A stretch of 32,119 nt of DNA from Saprospiraceae bacterium (GTDB lineage: Bacteria; Bacteroidota; Bacteroidia; Chitinophagales; Saprospiraceae). Location: positions 1 to 32,119 of the forward strand of contig JABDKX010000128.1 of NCBI GenBank assembly GCA_013001975.1, in the 5' to 3' direction. The notes beneath the pieces were generated by a model that had not been told where the DNA came from, made no database searches, and saw nothing but the letters and a program-made list of their open reading frames with translations. Positions 8,911-16,892 of the stretch are shown here, piece after piece (within the stretch, counting starts at the first letter, position 1; each line of letters opens with the position of its first letter). The position numbers and the translations under genes were made by a program.

Positions 8911-8991
8911 GGTTTAAAATTTATAGTTAATAATTAATACAATTGACTGTATTTTTTTATTTACAATACAATGATATTGACCATCGTGCAC

Positions 8992-8999
8992 TATATTTG
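8992..8999 (+). promoter_or_regulatory. -7 element of the WYL regulator gene
   Basis: TATATTTG matches TAnnTTTG exactly and lies 16 bases before the ATG at 9016. It falls inside the longer open frame that begins at 8971, which argues for the downstream start. No clear -33 element at standard spacing was found. Confidence 0.45.
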
Positions 9000-9015
9000 C
9001 ATGATAAAAATAAAC

Positions 9016-10026
9016 ATGGCAACAAATAAACATGCGATTATCAGATATCGCGTTATAGATAAATGTCTTAGGCAAGTAGATAAGACATGGAATTGGAAAT
9101 CTTTGGCGGAAGCTTGTGCCGCAGAGCTTAAAAGAGCGACAAATACAAAAACGACTTTATCGGAAAGGACTATTAAAGGCGATCTTCAAAATATGAGAAA
9201 TGACAAGGCACTAGGTTATTTTGCTCCGATTGAATATGACCGAAAGGAGAAAACATATTATTATTCTCGTAGAGATTATTCAATTACGGAAGCGCCTCTG
9301 AACAGATCTGATAGTCAAGAGCTTAAAAATGCTATTTCATTATTGAGGCAATTTACTGGTTTTCGACACTTACAAGGCATAGATAATATTATCCAAAAAC
9401 TTGAGTTATTAGCCTATGAATCAAGAAGTAAGTCGAAGCGTTTTGTGCATTTGGCTCAACCTGTAAGTATACCTGGACAAAAATGGTTGGATCAGTTATA
9501 CGATGCTATAAAGAAAGAAAAACCGCTTATGATGACCTATAAGCCTTTTGATCGTGAAGCGTTTTCAGGTGTCATAAGTCCTTATTTGCTTAAGGAATTC
9601 GACAACAGATGGTATTTATATGCCAATTTTCACAGCAAAAACCAGCTGAGAACATACGGATTAGAAAGAATAACAAGGCTTAATAAATCTTTACAGGATT
9701 ATATACCTTCTGAAGATTTTGAGCCAGATACTTATTTTAAAGATATTGTAGGCGTAACATTAGCGCAAGGACAAAAGACCAAAAAGATCACTTTCGAAGT
9801 TTATGGCTACACAGTTCAATACATTCAAACCAAACCCATTCATTTTTCACAAAAACTCATTTCTGAAGAAAAAAGAAAAAGTTTGTTTGAAGTCGAACTC
9901 ATTCCAAATTATGAGTTGGAGAGTTTGTTATTGTCGTATGGAGAAAACTTGAAAGTTATCAAACCTAAAAATTTGGCTAATAAATTGAAAGCCAGAATAT
10001 CAAAGATGAATGCAATGTATAATTAA
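9016..10026 (+). CDS. WYL-domain transcriptional regulator
   Basis: This 336-residue regulator has an N-terminal DNA-binding region (residues about 1-90; ATNKHAIIRYRVIDKCL, then a helix-rich part with LSERTIKGDLQNMR) and a C-terminal WYL domain. The eponymous W199-Y200-L201 is in the sequence NRWYLYAN, followed by TYGLERI. WYL proteins bind nucleic acid or nucleotide ligands and often control DNA-damage, phage-defence or metabolic genes. The frame is open from an ATG at 8971, but the start at 9016 matches the family's usual MxTNK beginning and sits just after a -7 element. The neighbours are divergent and convergent small genes of unknown function. The convergent 96-residue gene ends only 2 bases away. 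Confidence 0.9.
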   Translation: MATNKHAIIRYRVIDKCLRQVDKTWNWKSLAEACAAELKRATNTKTTLSERTIKGDLQNMRNDKALGYFAPIEYDRKEKTYYYSRRDYSITEAPLNRSDSQELKNAISLLRQFTGFRHLQGIDNIIQKLELLAYESRSKSKRFVHLAQPVSIPGQKWLDQLYDAIKKEKPLMMTYKPFDREAFSGVISPYLLKEFDNRWYLYANFHSKNQLRTYGLERITRLNKSLQDYIPSEDFEPDTYFKDIVGVTLAQGQKTKKITFEVYGYTVQYIQTKPIHFSQKLISEEKRKSLFEVELIPNYELESLLLSYGENLKVIKPKNLANKLKARISKMNAMYN

Positions 10027-10028
10027 CT

Positions 10029-10319
10029 CTAAATATTTGTGTCGAATAAATCTATTATGGCATCCGAATAATCATCTTCACGCACATAGGTATCCAAAGC
10101 ATTATCAATACTGATGGCTTCAATAGATTGAATTTCTTCGTAATTCTCTCCATAAATTATTTCTACATAGTAGCTATAATATGAATATAATTGCTTGAAG
10201 CGATTGTTTTCTTCAGTGCTTTCTAACAAAAATCCATACCTAAAAACCTCAGATGCTTTAAAAAACAAACTGGACTCATTAAAGGCTACAAACGGTAGGT
10301 AGTTTTCGTACGAGAACAT
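10029..10319 (-). CDS. uncharacterised acidic 96-residue protein
   Basis: I do not recognise this protein. It is rich in Tyr, Phe, Glu and Asp, with a tyrosine cluster (QLYSYYSYYVEIIYGE) in the middle and a strongly acidic C-terminal third (DTYVREDDYSDAIIDLF). It has no signal peptide or membrane segment. It converges on the WYL gene with its stop 2 bases away, and it is separated by about 160 non-coding bases from the McrB-like protein gene upstream on the same strand. The composition suggests a small partner or antagonist protein, but that is speculation. Confidence 0.5.
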   Translation of the reverse strand: MFSYENYLPFVAFNESSLFFKASEVFRYGFLLESTEENNRFKQLYSYYSYYVEIIYGENYEEIQSIEAISIDNALDTYVREDDYSDAIIDLFDTNI

Positions 10320-10479
10320 ATGTAATATTATTTATATATGTAAGATATACGTTTTTATAATAATTACATATTATAAAAATTAATAATTTGTCTAAAAGAT
10401 AGACTTTAACACTTCTTTTTTACATATCAGATTTAAGCGAAAAGAAATAGGTGACTAAATAAAAACCAAGCAAATATTT

Positions 10480-11148
10480 TTACTTAGAAATAAAGTGATA
10501 AAAGTCATGAACCATCAACATATTAAATTCACATTTAAAAGAATCTGGAAATTTAGATTGGTAAATGTTGGAAAATTCCTCGTCTTTAGACATAATATTG
10601 AGTAACCCTTTACTTAGTTTGAGCGATCGTTCTAACTCAAAAAATTCAGGAATTGATCGGGCTTCTAGGAGGTGGAGGGCCTTACTATATTTGTTATGAT
10701 CAATGATACAATATTGAGCAGGATCATTAAAACAAAGATAGAGACTGACAACTGAAGGATTGTGTTTGTGACTGACATACTTATCGGTCGTGTTTTGTAA
10801 TTCGAGTAACATTTGATCACAATGAAATACGAAACGATTAATCCGCATCGCTAAATCTTTACGTTCATCAAATAGGTCTTTAAACATAGAACGGCAGAAT
10901 TCTTTATTCAGCTTAATAAACTCAAGCATTATGGATTTTGCTGAATTTCTACTGCCACCCCAAAGAACATTAGACATTTTACTTTGAAAACTCTTGTTAT
11001 ACATCTCATAAAAATCCAATTCATCGATATCCCAATGGGCTCTGAAATTTGTCAGATTTTCATACTTATATAAATTGTCTAATGTTTCGCTGGTTTTAAG
11101 GTGGGACTTAAATGACTCCGCATACTTCTTAATACTCTCTACCTTCAT
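10480..11148 (-). CDS. stand-alone McrB-type N-terminal domain protein
   Basis: This 222-residue protein resembles, from my memory of the family, the N-terminal domain that precedes the AAA module of McrB-like restriction ATPases in Bacteroidota. The shared features are HWDIDELDFYEMYNKSF (about residues 38-54), a following LW and LEFIKLN segment, SMFKDLFDERKDLAMRINRF (about 89-108), FHCDQMLLEL, a YLCFNDPAQY motif and the terminal MVHDFYHFISK. The protein ends exactly where the ATPase would begin, and no AAA sequence (Walker A, Walker B) follows in the 160 bases downstream. It could be a truncated remnant or a naturally separate domain, for instance a regulator or decoy. A diverged copy of its first codons and upstream region recurs at 20283-20452. 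Confidence 0.6.
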   Translation of the reverse strand: MKVESIKKYAESFKSHLKTSETLDNLYKYENLTNFRAHWDIDELDFYEMYNKSFQSKMSNVLWGGSRNSAKSIMLEFIKLNKEFCRSMFKDLFDERKDLAMRINRFVFHCDQMLLELQNTTDKYVSHKHNPSVVSLYLCFNDPAQYCIIDHNKYSKALHLLEARSIPEFFELERSLKLSKGLLNIMSKDEEFSNIYQSKFPDSFKCEFNMLMVHDFYHFISK

Positions 11149-11271
11149 TTATTTCAATAGTTTTAAATGGGGAGGCAAATTTAAATAAATATCTAATAGA
11201 GCGGTATAATTATATTCTTCTAGTATAAGAGATATCCTACCTAATCCTACAGAAAAAATATTTTTTATTAA
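11102..11271 (-). repeat. direct repeat A: 5' end and upstream region of the McrB-like gene
   Basis: This segment covers the first 15 or so codons of the McrB-like gene and about 120 bases upstream. It aligns almost without gaps, at roughly 80% identity by eye, with 20283-20452 in the same orientation (ATG at 11148 corresponding to 20329). The two copies flank the SusCD/GH16 locus. Confidence 0.85.
11176..11183 (-). promoter_or_regulatory. -7 element of the McrB-like gene
   Basis: On the minus strand TAAATTTG matches TAnnTTTG exactly, 27 bases upstream of the ATG. In the second copy the aligned bases read TAAGGTTA (20357-20364), so that promoter is apparently lost. Confidence 0.4.
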
Positions 11272-12227
11272 TGATGATGTTAATAGGTCATAGATAAAGA
11301 TTTCTAAAAAACACCATTGCGTTTAGTCATGAAGAAAGAATTGTCGGTTTCTTTCAATCGATTTTTATTATTTTATCATTTTCATAATCTCGACTTCTAA
11401 AACACTCAATAGGTAACATGCTTGATAGAAATGTGTTGCACATTATTCGGATTCAAAAGATTCATTTTTTTTGTAAAATTCAATGAATAAATGAAGAGTA
11501 AACCAAAACTTATATTTTAATATTTATTGCAAATCTTTTAAAGTAAAGTTGTAAAATATACCTAATATGTGCTCTGTTTTATCATTACATATTGTCATAA
11601 TAAATTTTGATGGAATTTATTATTTTAAGTCTAACTGTTATTTTTACACGTAAAATAAATAATCTGGAGTCCTTGGTTTGTTAGTGTTTGTTTTAGTAAA
11701 CAATTTAAGAAAGCAAGCTACTTAATATCTATAACAGCAATTCTTTGCAAATCAATGTTTTGATTTACAGCTTTATATTCAACTGGTAAGAAATTTTATA
11801 TGAATTATTTATCATGAAATGTATAAGCAGGTAAAATGAAAGGCAGAAAAATAGAAATATTCAGAAAGCATGACAAAAGTATACTGAAGATAATAATGTG
11901 CAGTTTATATTTTTCCAAATATAGTTGATTATCAATAGTTTAAATCAATCGGTTACAATAAATGATGTATAAAGTATTTTAAACTGTGCAATAATTGATG
12001 AAGTATATAATTTGATGACCATTTTTTTTTATATAAACTTACACCAAATTATATTCTCACCAATTTGATCTATTCGAAATAATGTGTCAGCTCGGCGCCT
12101 AAAAGCAGTATATCAAATTGACAAACTGGCAAAATAGACCTCAGATTTTAAATAGAAACGATATTTCTTGAAAATATAAATAAGCTATATTAGAAATCTA
12201 CTAAACATTAACTAAACACGATTTAAA
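11272..12227. other. long AT-rich intergenic region upstream of susC
   Basis: I find no convincing gene in about 950 bases. Only chance-like frames of up to about 30 codons occur (for example from an ATG at 11836). The right part holds repeated AATTTGAT motifs that may be regulatory. A candidate -7 (TATATTAG at 12186-12193) has poor -33 spacing. Such a long leader is common ahead of regulated SusCD loci. Confidence 0.5.
12009..12120. promoter_or_regulatory. recurring AATTTGAT motifs upstream of susC
   Basis: AATTTGAT occurs at 12009-12016. CAATTTGAT occurs at 12061-12069 and its perfect complement ATCAAATTG at 12112-12120, giving 9-base inverted arms 42 bases apart. A CAAATT at 12045-12050 adds a further half site. 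They lie 110-220 bases ahead of the susC ATG and could bind the locus regulator, which is not in the window. Confidence 0.3.
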
Positions 12228-15203
12228 ATGACAAAATTGAAACTTGCGATTATTACAACGATAATTCTAACAGCACTCAATGGTTTTTCTCAATCGAAGA
12301 CCGTCACAGGAACGGTTCAAGACGATAAAGAAACTTTAATCGGTGTAAATATTTTAATCAAAGGAACGACAATGGGAACGTCAACAGATTTTGATGGCAG
12401 TTACACTTTAGAAAATGTTTCAGCGAATGATGTTTTAGTTTTCAGTTACACAGGCTACAATGCGGAAGAGATAATTGTAGGAGATCAAAACGTGATTAAT
12501 GTCACAATGAGTGAATCTAGCCTGTTTCTAGATGAAGTCGTTATTGTAGGTTATGGTACAAAAAAGAAAAGTAATGTGGTTGGTGCAGTCACAAGCGTGA
12601 ATATTGAGGAAGCAACAGCACTACCTACTACCAATGTTTCAGAAATGCTAAGAGGAAGAGCAGCGGGGGTGCAGGTTAATCTTGCTGATGCAAGACCTGG
12701 AGGGACATCAAATATTGTGATAAGAGGAAATGTATCGGTGGCTCCAAATGGAAATTCGCCATTAATTATTGTAGATGGACTTCCATTTGACAACCTCAAT
12801 GATGTGGCTCCTGACGATATTGCGAATATTGAGATTCTTAAAGATGCGTCTTCAACTGCAATTTATGGTTCAAGAGCTTCAAATGGCGTTATCCTTGTAA
12901 CCACTAAATCGGGTAAATTGGGTCGTGTATTGGTTAATTATCATGGGTTCACAACAACGCAGTCCATAACAAGAAATTTCAATCAATATACAGGACAGCA
13001 ATTTATTGACTTAAGAAGAGAGGCCAATAGAAACCGTTTTACTGGAGAGTACCTAAATGACCAAAATGTATTTACGCCATTTGAATTAGACGCTATTGCA
13101 AACCAGGAATTTGTAGATTGGGAAGACTTGGTGTTAGACGATGCGCTGCTTCAAAGTCATTCTTTGAGTCTTTCAGCGGGTACCGAAAATACCAAGGTAT
13201 TTTCAAGTTTAAGTTATTTTGACCAAAGTGGTATTATTCCAAATTCTGGTTATCAAAGAGCGACATTCAAATTAAATCTTGATCAGCGGATTTCTGATAA
13301 GTTAAGTTTGAAAGGGATTGTGAATTACCAAAGTGCACTGCAAGATCGTGAATCAGGAGATTTAAATTATACAAACATTACACCTTTGGCAAGACCATTC
13401 GATGAAAATGGAGAACTTCTGAAATTTTACTTAGGCCCTACAAATACCGCTGTCAACCCGTTATGGGATCAAAGAGAATCAGTTGATGAAACCAAAACCA
13501 ATTTGACGGATATCAACCTGACTTTGAATTACCAAATTGCGCCAGGACTTTCTTACTCTATACGATCATTTCTGCGAAATAGAAATACCAACAGAGGATT
13601 GTATCGAACTTCTCTGCATTCGGCTGGGGATGAAGGAATAAATGGATTCGGACTAATCGCCAACACTTTATTCAGACAATCTTTAATTGAAAACATAGTT
13701 ACTTATACACCAGAAATTGGACCAGATCATAATATTGATTTTACATCTGTTCATGCATTTGACGAGCAAAGAAATGAGTTTACTCAAATCGAGAAATCAG
13801 GATTCACCAATGATGCACTGAGTTACAACGGAGATGCAACTAATTTATTAGGCAATCCCAGAAATGTTTCAAAGCGAAGGCTGTTATCTTATTTAGGTAG
13901 AATACGTTATGACTTTTTGGATCGATATCTTTTAGAAGTCACAGCAAGAACAGACGGTTCATCTGTATTTTCTGAAAACAATAAATGGGGATTTTTCCCT
14001 GCTGCATCAGCTGCATGGAAAGTTCATCTAGAACCATTTATGGCAGACTTCTCTGCAGTGGATGAATTCAAATTTCGTGTGAGTTATGGTGCGACAGGTA
14101 ATCAAGGAATTAATTCTTTGGAATCGCTTGGTAAAGCTGACGACATTCCTTATGTATTTGGTGACGAAACAGTAAGTGGTGCAACCGCTTCTTCAAGGTT
14201 GCCTAATCCTGATTTGAAATGGGAAACAACCAGAACATTCAACATAGGTGCGGATTTCAGATTATTTGGAAATCTCTTCGAAGGAACAATCGAGTATTAT
14301 CATGCTAAAACAAGTGATCTGTTACTTGATAGAGCTATAGCGGGGACTACGGGTTTTGATGTGATTAGATTTAATGTTGGCGAATTGGAAAACAAAGGAC
14401 TAGAGGCTAGTTTAGTCACAAACCTCTTGAGAGGAGATGGATTTAATTGGTCTGTTGGAATGATGTTCTCAAAAAATAGAAACAAAGTACTTGCCCTAAC
14501 TGGAGAAACGGATGAAGACGGAAACCCCATTGATATAACTGGCACAGATGGACGTCGTTTATCAATAGGACAGTCAATTAATAATATATGGCTACCGATA
14601 TACGACGGGATATATCAGGAAGGAGACAATATTGCGGATAGTGGAAATCCATTAGCACAACCTGGTGATGTACGTGTGATTGATCAAGATGGGAATGGAC
14701 AAATTGACAACAGAGACAATGTATTTATCACCACAGATCCAGATTGGTATGGTTCGATTAATTCAACAATGAGTTTTAAAGGATTTGATTTGTTTGTCGA
14801 CGTGTTTATTGTTCAAGGTGTTACGAAATTAAATTCTGTATTAGCAAATGGTGAATTATGGAAAGGGGCAATCAATGGAATCAGATCAAAGTATTATACT
14901 CCTGAGTTTCCTTCAGCTGATTATCCGCGTCCAAAACCAGATACACATTTACATTTGTTTCCTTTTGCAGTGAGAGATGCGTCGTATGTTCGATTGAGAA
15001 CAGTAACGTTAGGCTATACTTTTCCATCAGAAATGACAAATAATATTGGGATCAGTAATTTAAATTTATATTTCACAGGAACCAATTTGATTACCTCCAC
15101 TGATTTTCGTTCCTATAGTCCTGAGCAAGATCTTGTTAATGGCAATTCAACTGTTTTTCCTGAAACTAGAAATTTAACATTTGGACTAAAATTGGGATTT
15201 TAA
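12228..15203 (+). CDS. susC: SusC/RagA-family TonB-dependent outer-membrane transporter
   Basis: This 991-residue transporter imports oligosaccharides across the outer membrane, energised by TonB. It has a signal peptide (cleavage after ...LNGFS), then a carboxypeptidase-regulatory-like domain (residues about 24-98, GVNILIKGTTMGTSTDFDGS). A conserved linker DEVVIVGYGTKKK (about 104-116) follows. The plug has the typical SusC pattern with PLIIVDGLPFDNLND and ILKDASSTAIYGSRASNGVI. The remainder is the 22-strand barrel, ending in a C-terminal aromatic residue (LTFGLKLGF). Full length, 25 bases ahead of the susD gene, and first gene of the locus. Together with GH16 downstream, the substrate is likely a beta-1,3-glucan oligosaccharide. 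Confidence 0.97.
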   Translation: MTKLKLAIITTIILTALNGFSQSKTVTGTVQDDKETLIGVNILIKGTTMGTSTDFDGSYTLENVSANDVLVFSYTGYNAEEIIVGDQNVINVTMSESSLFLDEVVIVGYGTKKKSNVVGAVTSVNIEEATALPTTNVSEMLRGRAAGVQVNLADARPGGTSNIVIRGNVSVAPNGNSPLIIVDGLPFDNLNDVAPDDIANIEILKDASSTAIYGSRASNGVILVTTKSGKLGRVLVNYHGFTTTQSITRNFNQYTGQQFIDLRREANRNRFTGEYLNDQNVFTPFELDAIANQEFVDWEDLVLDDALLQSHSLSLSAGTENTKVFSSLSYFDQSGIIPNSGYQRATFKLNLDQRISDKLSLKGIVNYQSALQDRESGDLNYTNITPLARPFDENGELLKFYLGPTNTAVNPLWDQRESVDETKTNLTDINLTLNYQIAPGLSYSIRSFLRNRNTNRGLYRTSLHSAGDEGINGFGLIANTLFRQSLIENIVTYTPEIGPDHNIDFTSVHAFDEQRNEFTQIEKSGFTNDALSYNGDATNLLGNPRNVSKRRLLSYLGRIRYDFLDRYLLEVTARTDGSSVFSENNKWGFFPAASAAWKVHLEPFMADFSAVDEFKFRVSYGATGNQGINSLESLGKADDIPYVFGDETVSGATASSRLPNPDLKWETTRTFNIGADFRLFGNLFEGTIEYYHAKTSDLLLDRAIAGTTGFDVIRFNVGELENKGLEASLVTNLLRGDGFNWSVGMMFSKNRNKVLALTGETDEDGNPIDITGTDGRRLSIGQSINNIWLPIYDGIYQEGDNIADSGNPLAQPGDVRVIDQDGNGQIDNRDNVFITTDPDWYGSINSTMSFKGFDLFVDVFIVQGVTKLNSVLANGELWKGAINGIRSKYYTPEFPSADYPRPKPDTHLHLFPFAVRDASYVRLRTVTLGYTFPSEMTNNIGISNLNLYFTGTNLITSTDFRSYSPEQDLVNGNSTVFPETRNLTFGLKLGF

Positions 15204-15228
15204 TCTGACAACTTAAAAAGAAAGAAAC

Positions 15229-16842
15229 ATGAAAATATTTACTCAAATAAAATTTAAGAAAATCATTCCGATGCTGAGTTTCGCTTTAATATTCACAGCA
15301 TGTAGTGATGATTTTTTAAAGGATGAATTGCTCTCTGATACGTCTGTAGATTTTTTATATTCCACACCTCAAGGTTTGGAATCTGCTGTAGTTGGATTGT
15401 ATACGCTCAATCGACAAATCTATGAAGACAAAGATTTGAATGGTGCCCATCCACTAATTCTTCAGGCTAAAAGTGACCTAAGCGTTGGTATTACAGGTGA
15501 AATTTCACTTTATAGCCGCTTGCTTTGGGGCGCCAGTCTGGGTGATTTCGGAACTGATTCAGGTATCAATAAATACTGGATTCATTTCTATAAAATTGTG
15601 GATCGTTCAAATGCCATTATTCAGGCAGCAGAAAATATTGAAGACATCGATGAAGACAGAAGGAATCAAATTTTATCAGAAGCGAAGTGTATGAGAGCGA
15701 ATTCTTTCTTCTCACTATACCGCCAGTTTAATAACATATTTGTAACGACGGTGCCAACAACACCAGAGAATGCATTTGATGTACCTTCAGATAAATCTTC
15801 TAAAGAAGAAATATTTACATTATTAAAAAGCGATTTGGATTTTGCCATTGCTAATCTTGACTTTACAACAGCTCAATTTGGAAGATTTTCTCAAGGTGCT
15901 GCAAGACATATTAGAGCAAAAGTTGCGATGTGGGAGGAAGATTGGGCAGAAGCAGCGGCTCAAACAGATGCCATTATACAAAGTGGTAACTATAGTTTAC
16001 TACCCTCAACAAACGATGTTTTCAAAGGAGATTTGAATCATTCAGAAACTTTATTTACATCAATATTTGCAAGAGAAACAATTGGAGGCGGTGGTGAACA
16101 CATTTTAAATTGGAATATAGTTTCAGAATCTGCTGCTGCACCTGGAATTGTGCATTCTGTAGAAAATGGTGGCGCAGGAATTGGATTCCTATCTCTAAAT
16201 GATTATGCCATAAACCTTCTAAATGAAGATCCAAATGATTCAAGAAGAAACAGTTCATACTATATTTTCGAATATCTATTTAATGATGAAGAAACATTGC
16301 CGGCAGGAAAAAATATTGGTGATCCTTTAGATTTATATGAAAATTCGCAAACAGATCAGAACAAATTTATGTTATATTATAGAAGACAGAATCCAGGAGT
16401 CATTAAGTTTCTAGATGAAGATGCTGTACCAACAGATAGAAGTCACTACAAAAACATCATGGTATATAGATTGGCAGAAACTTATTTAATTGGAGCAGAA
16501 GCCCATATGATGTTAGGAAATAATGGAATTGCTTTAGACTACCTTAACGCTGTTAGAAACCGAGCAAATACTGCTTCAGAAACCACGATAGATTTACAAA
16601 CTATTTTGGATGAACGCGCTCGAGAACTGGCTTTTGAGGGACAGCGTTGGTATACTTTAAAAAGAACTGGTAAATTATTTGAATTTCTTCTGGACCATAT
16701 GAATAATGACAATATGAATGAATCGTATCCTGAAGGGAATCCAAAAGTTATTTTGAAAGAGTATATGCAAAATTGGCCTATACCACAGAAGCAGATCGAC
16801 CTATTAGGACCAAGTTACCCACAAAATGATGGATATAACTAA
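15229..16842 (+). CDS. susD: SusD/RagB-family outer-membrane glycan-binding lipoprotein
   Basis: This 537-residue partner of SusC forms the lid that captures oligosaccharides. It has a lipoprotein signal with the lipidated Cys in FALIFTACSDDF (about residue 25). The usual SusD features follow: FLYSTPQGLESAVVGLY near the N-terminus, a TPR-type helical scaffold (ILSEAKCMRANSFFSLYRQF; GAARHIRAKVAMWEEDWAEAAAQTDAII), and the C-terminal part with MVYRLAETYLIGAEAHMMLG and RARELAFEGQRWYTLKRTG. It ends with the typical PIPQKQIDLLG...QNDGYN. It starts 25 bases after susC and is followed 50 bases later by the surface glycan-binding gene, so one operon is expected. Confidence 0.97.
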   Translation: MKIFTQIKFKKIIPMLSFALIFTACSDDFLKDELLSDTSVDFLYSTPQGLESAVVGLYTLNRQIYEDKDLNGAHPLILQAKSDLSVGITGEISLYSRLLWGASLGDFGTDSGINKYWIHFYKIVDRSNAIIQAAENIEDIDEDRRNQILSEAKCMRANSFFSLYRQFNNIFVTTVPTTPENAFDVPSDKSSKEEIFTLLKSDLDFAIANLDFTTAQFGRFSQGAARHIRAKVAMWEEDWAEAAAQTDAIIQSGNYSLLPSTNDVFKGDLNHSETLFTSIFARETIGGGGEHILNWNIVSESAAAPGIVHSVENGGAGIGFLSLNDYAINLLNEDPNDSRRNSSYYIFEYLFNDEETLPAGKNIGDPLDLYENSQTDQNKFMLYYRRQNPGVIKFLDEDAVPTDRSHYKNIMVYRLAETYLIGAEAHMMLGNNGIALDYLNAVRNRANTASETTIDLQTILDERARELAFEGQRWYTLKRTGKLFEFLLDHMNNDNMNESYPEGNPKVILKEYMQNWPIPQKQIDLLGPSYPQNDGYN

Positions 16843-16892
16843 AGGAAGTATTTGGAGTGAAAATTAAAAAAATATATTATAAAATATAGAAT

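Noticed and set aside
8971-9015. Extra N-terminal 15 codons of the WYL gene from an ATG at 8971
   Set aside because: The segment contains an exact -7 element (8992-8999), and family members normally begin at the MxTNK sequence, so the start at 9016 is preferred.
11836-11930. Short frame from an ATG at 11836 (about 30 codons) and similar frames in the susC leader
   Set aside because: They are short, AT-driven, and lack recognisable motifs or good start context.
12168-12193. susC promoter formed by TTG (12168-12170) and TATATTAG (12186-12193)
   Set aside because: The spacer is only 15 bases and the -7 has a mismatch at a key position; too weak to call.
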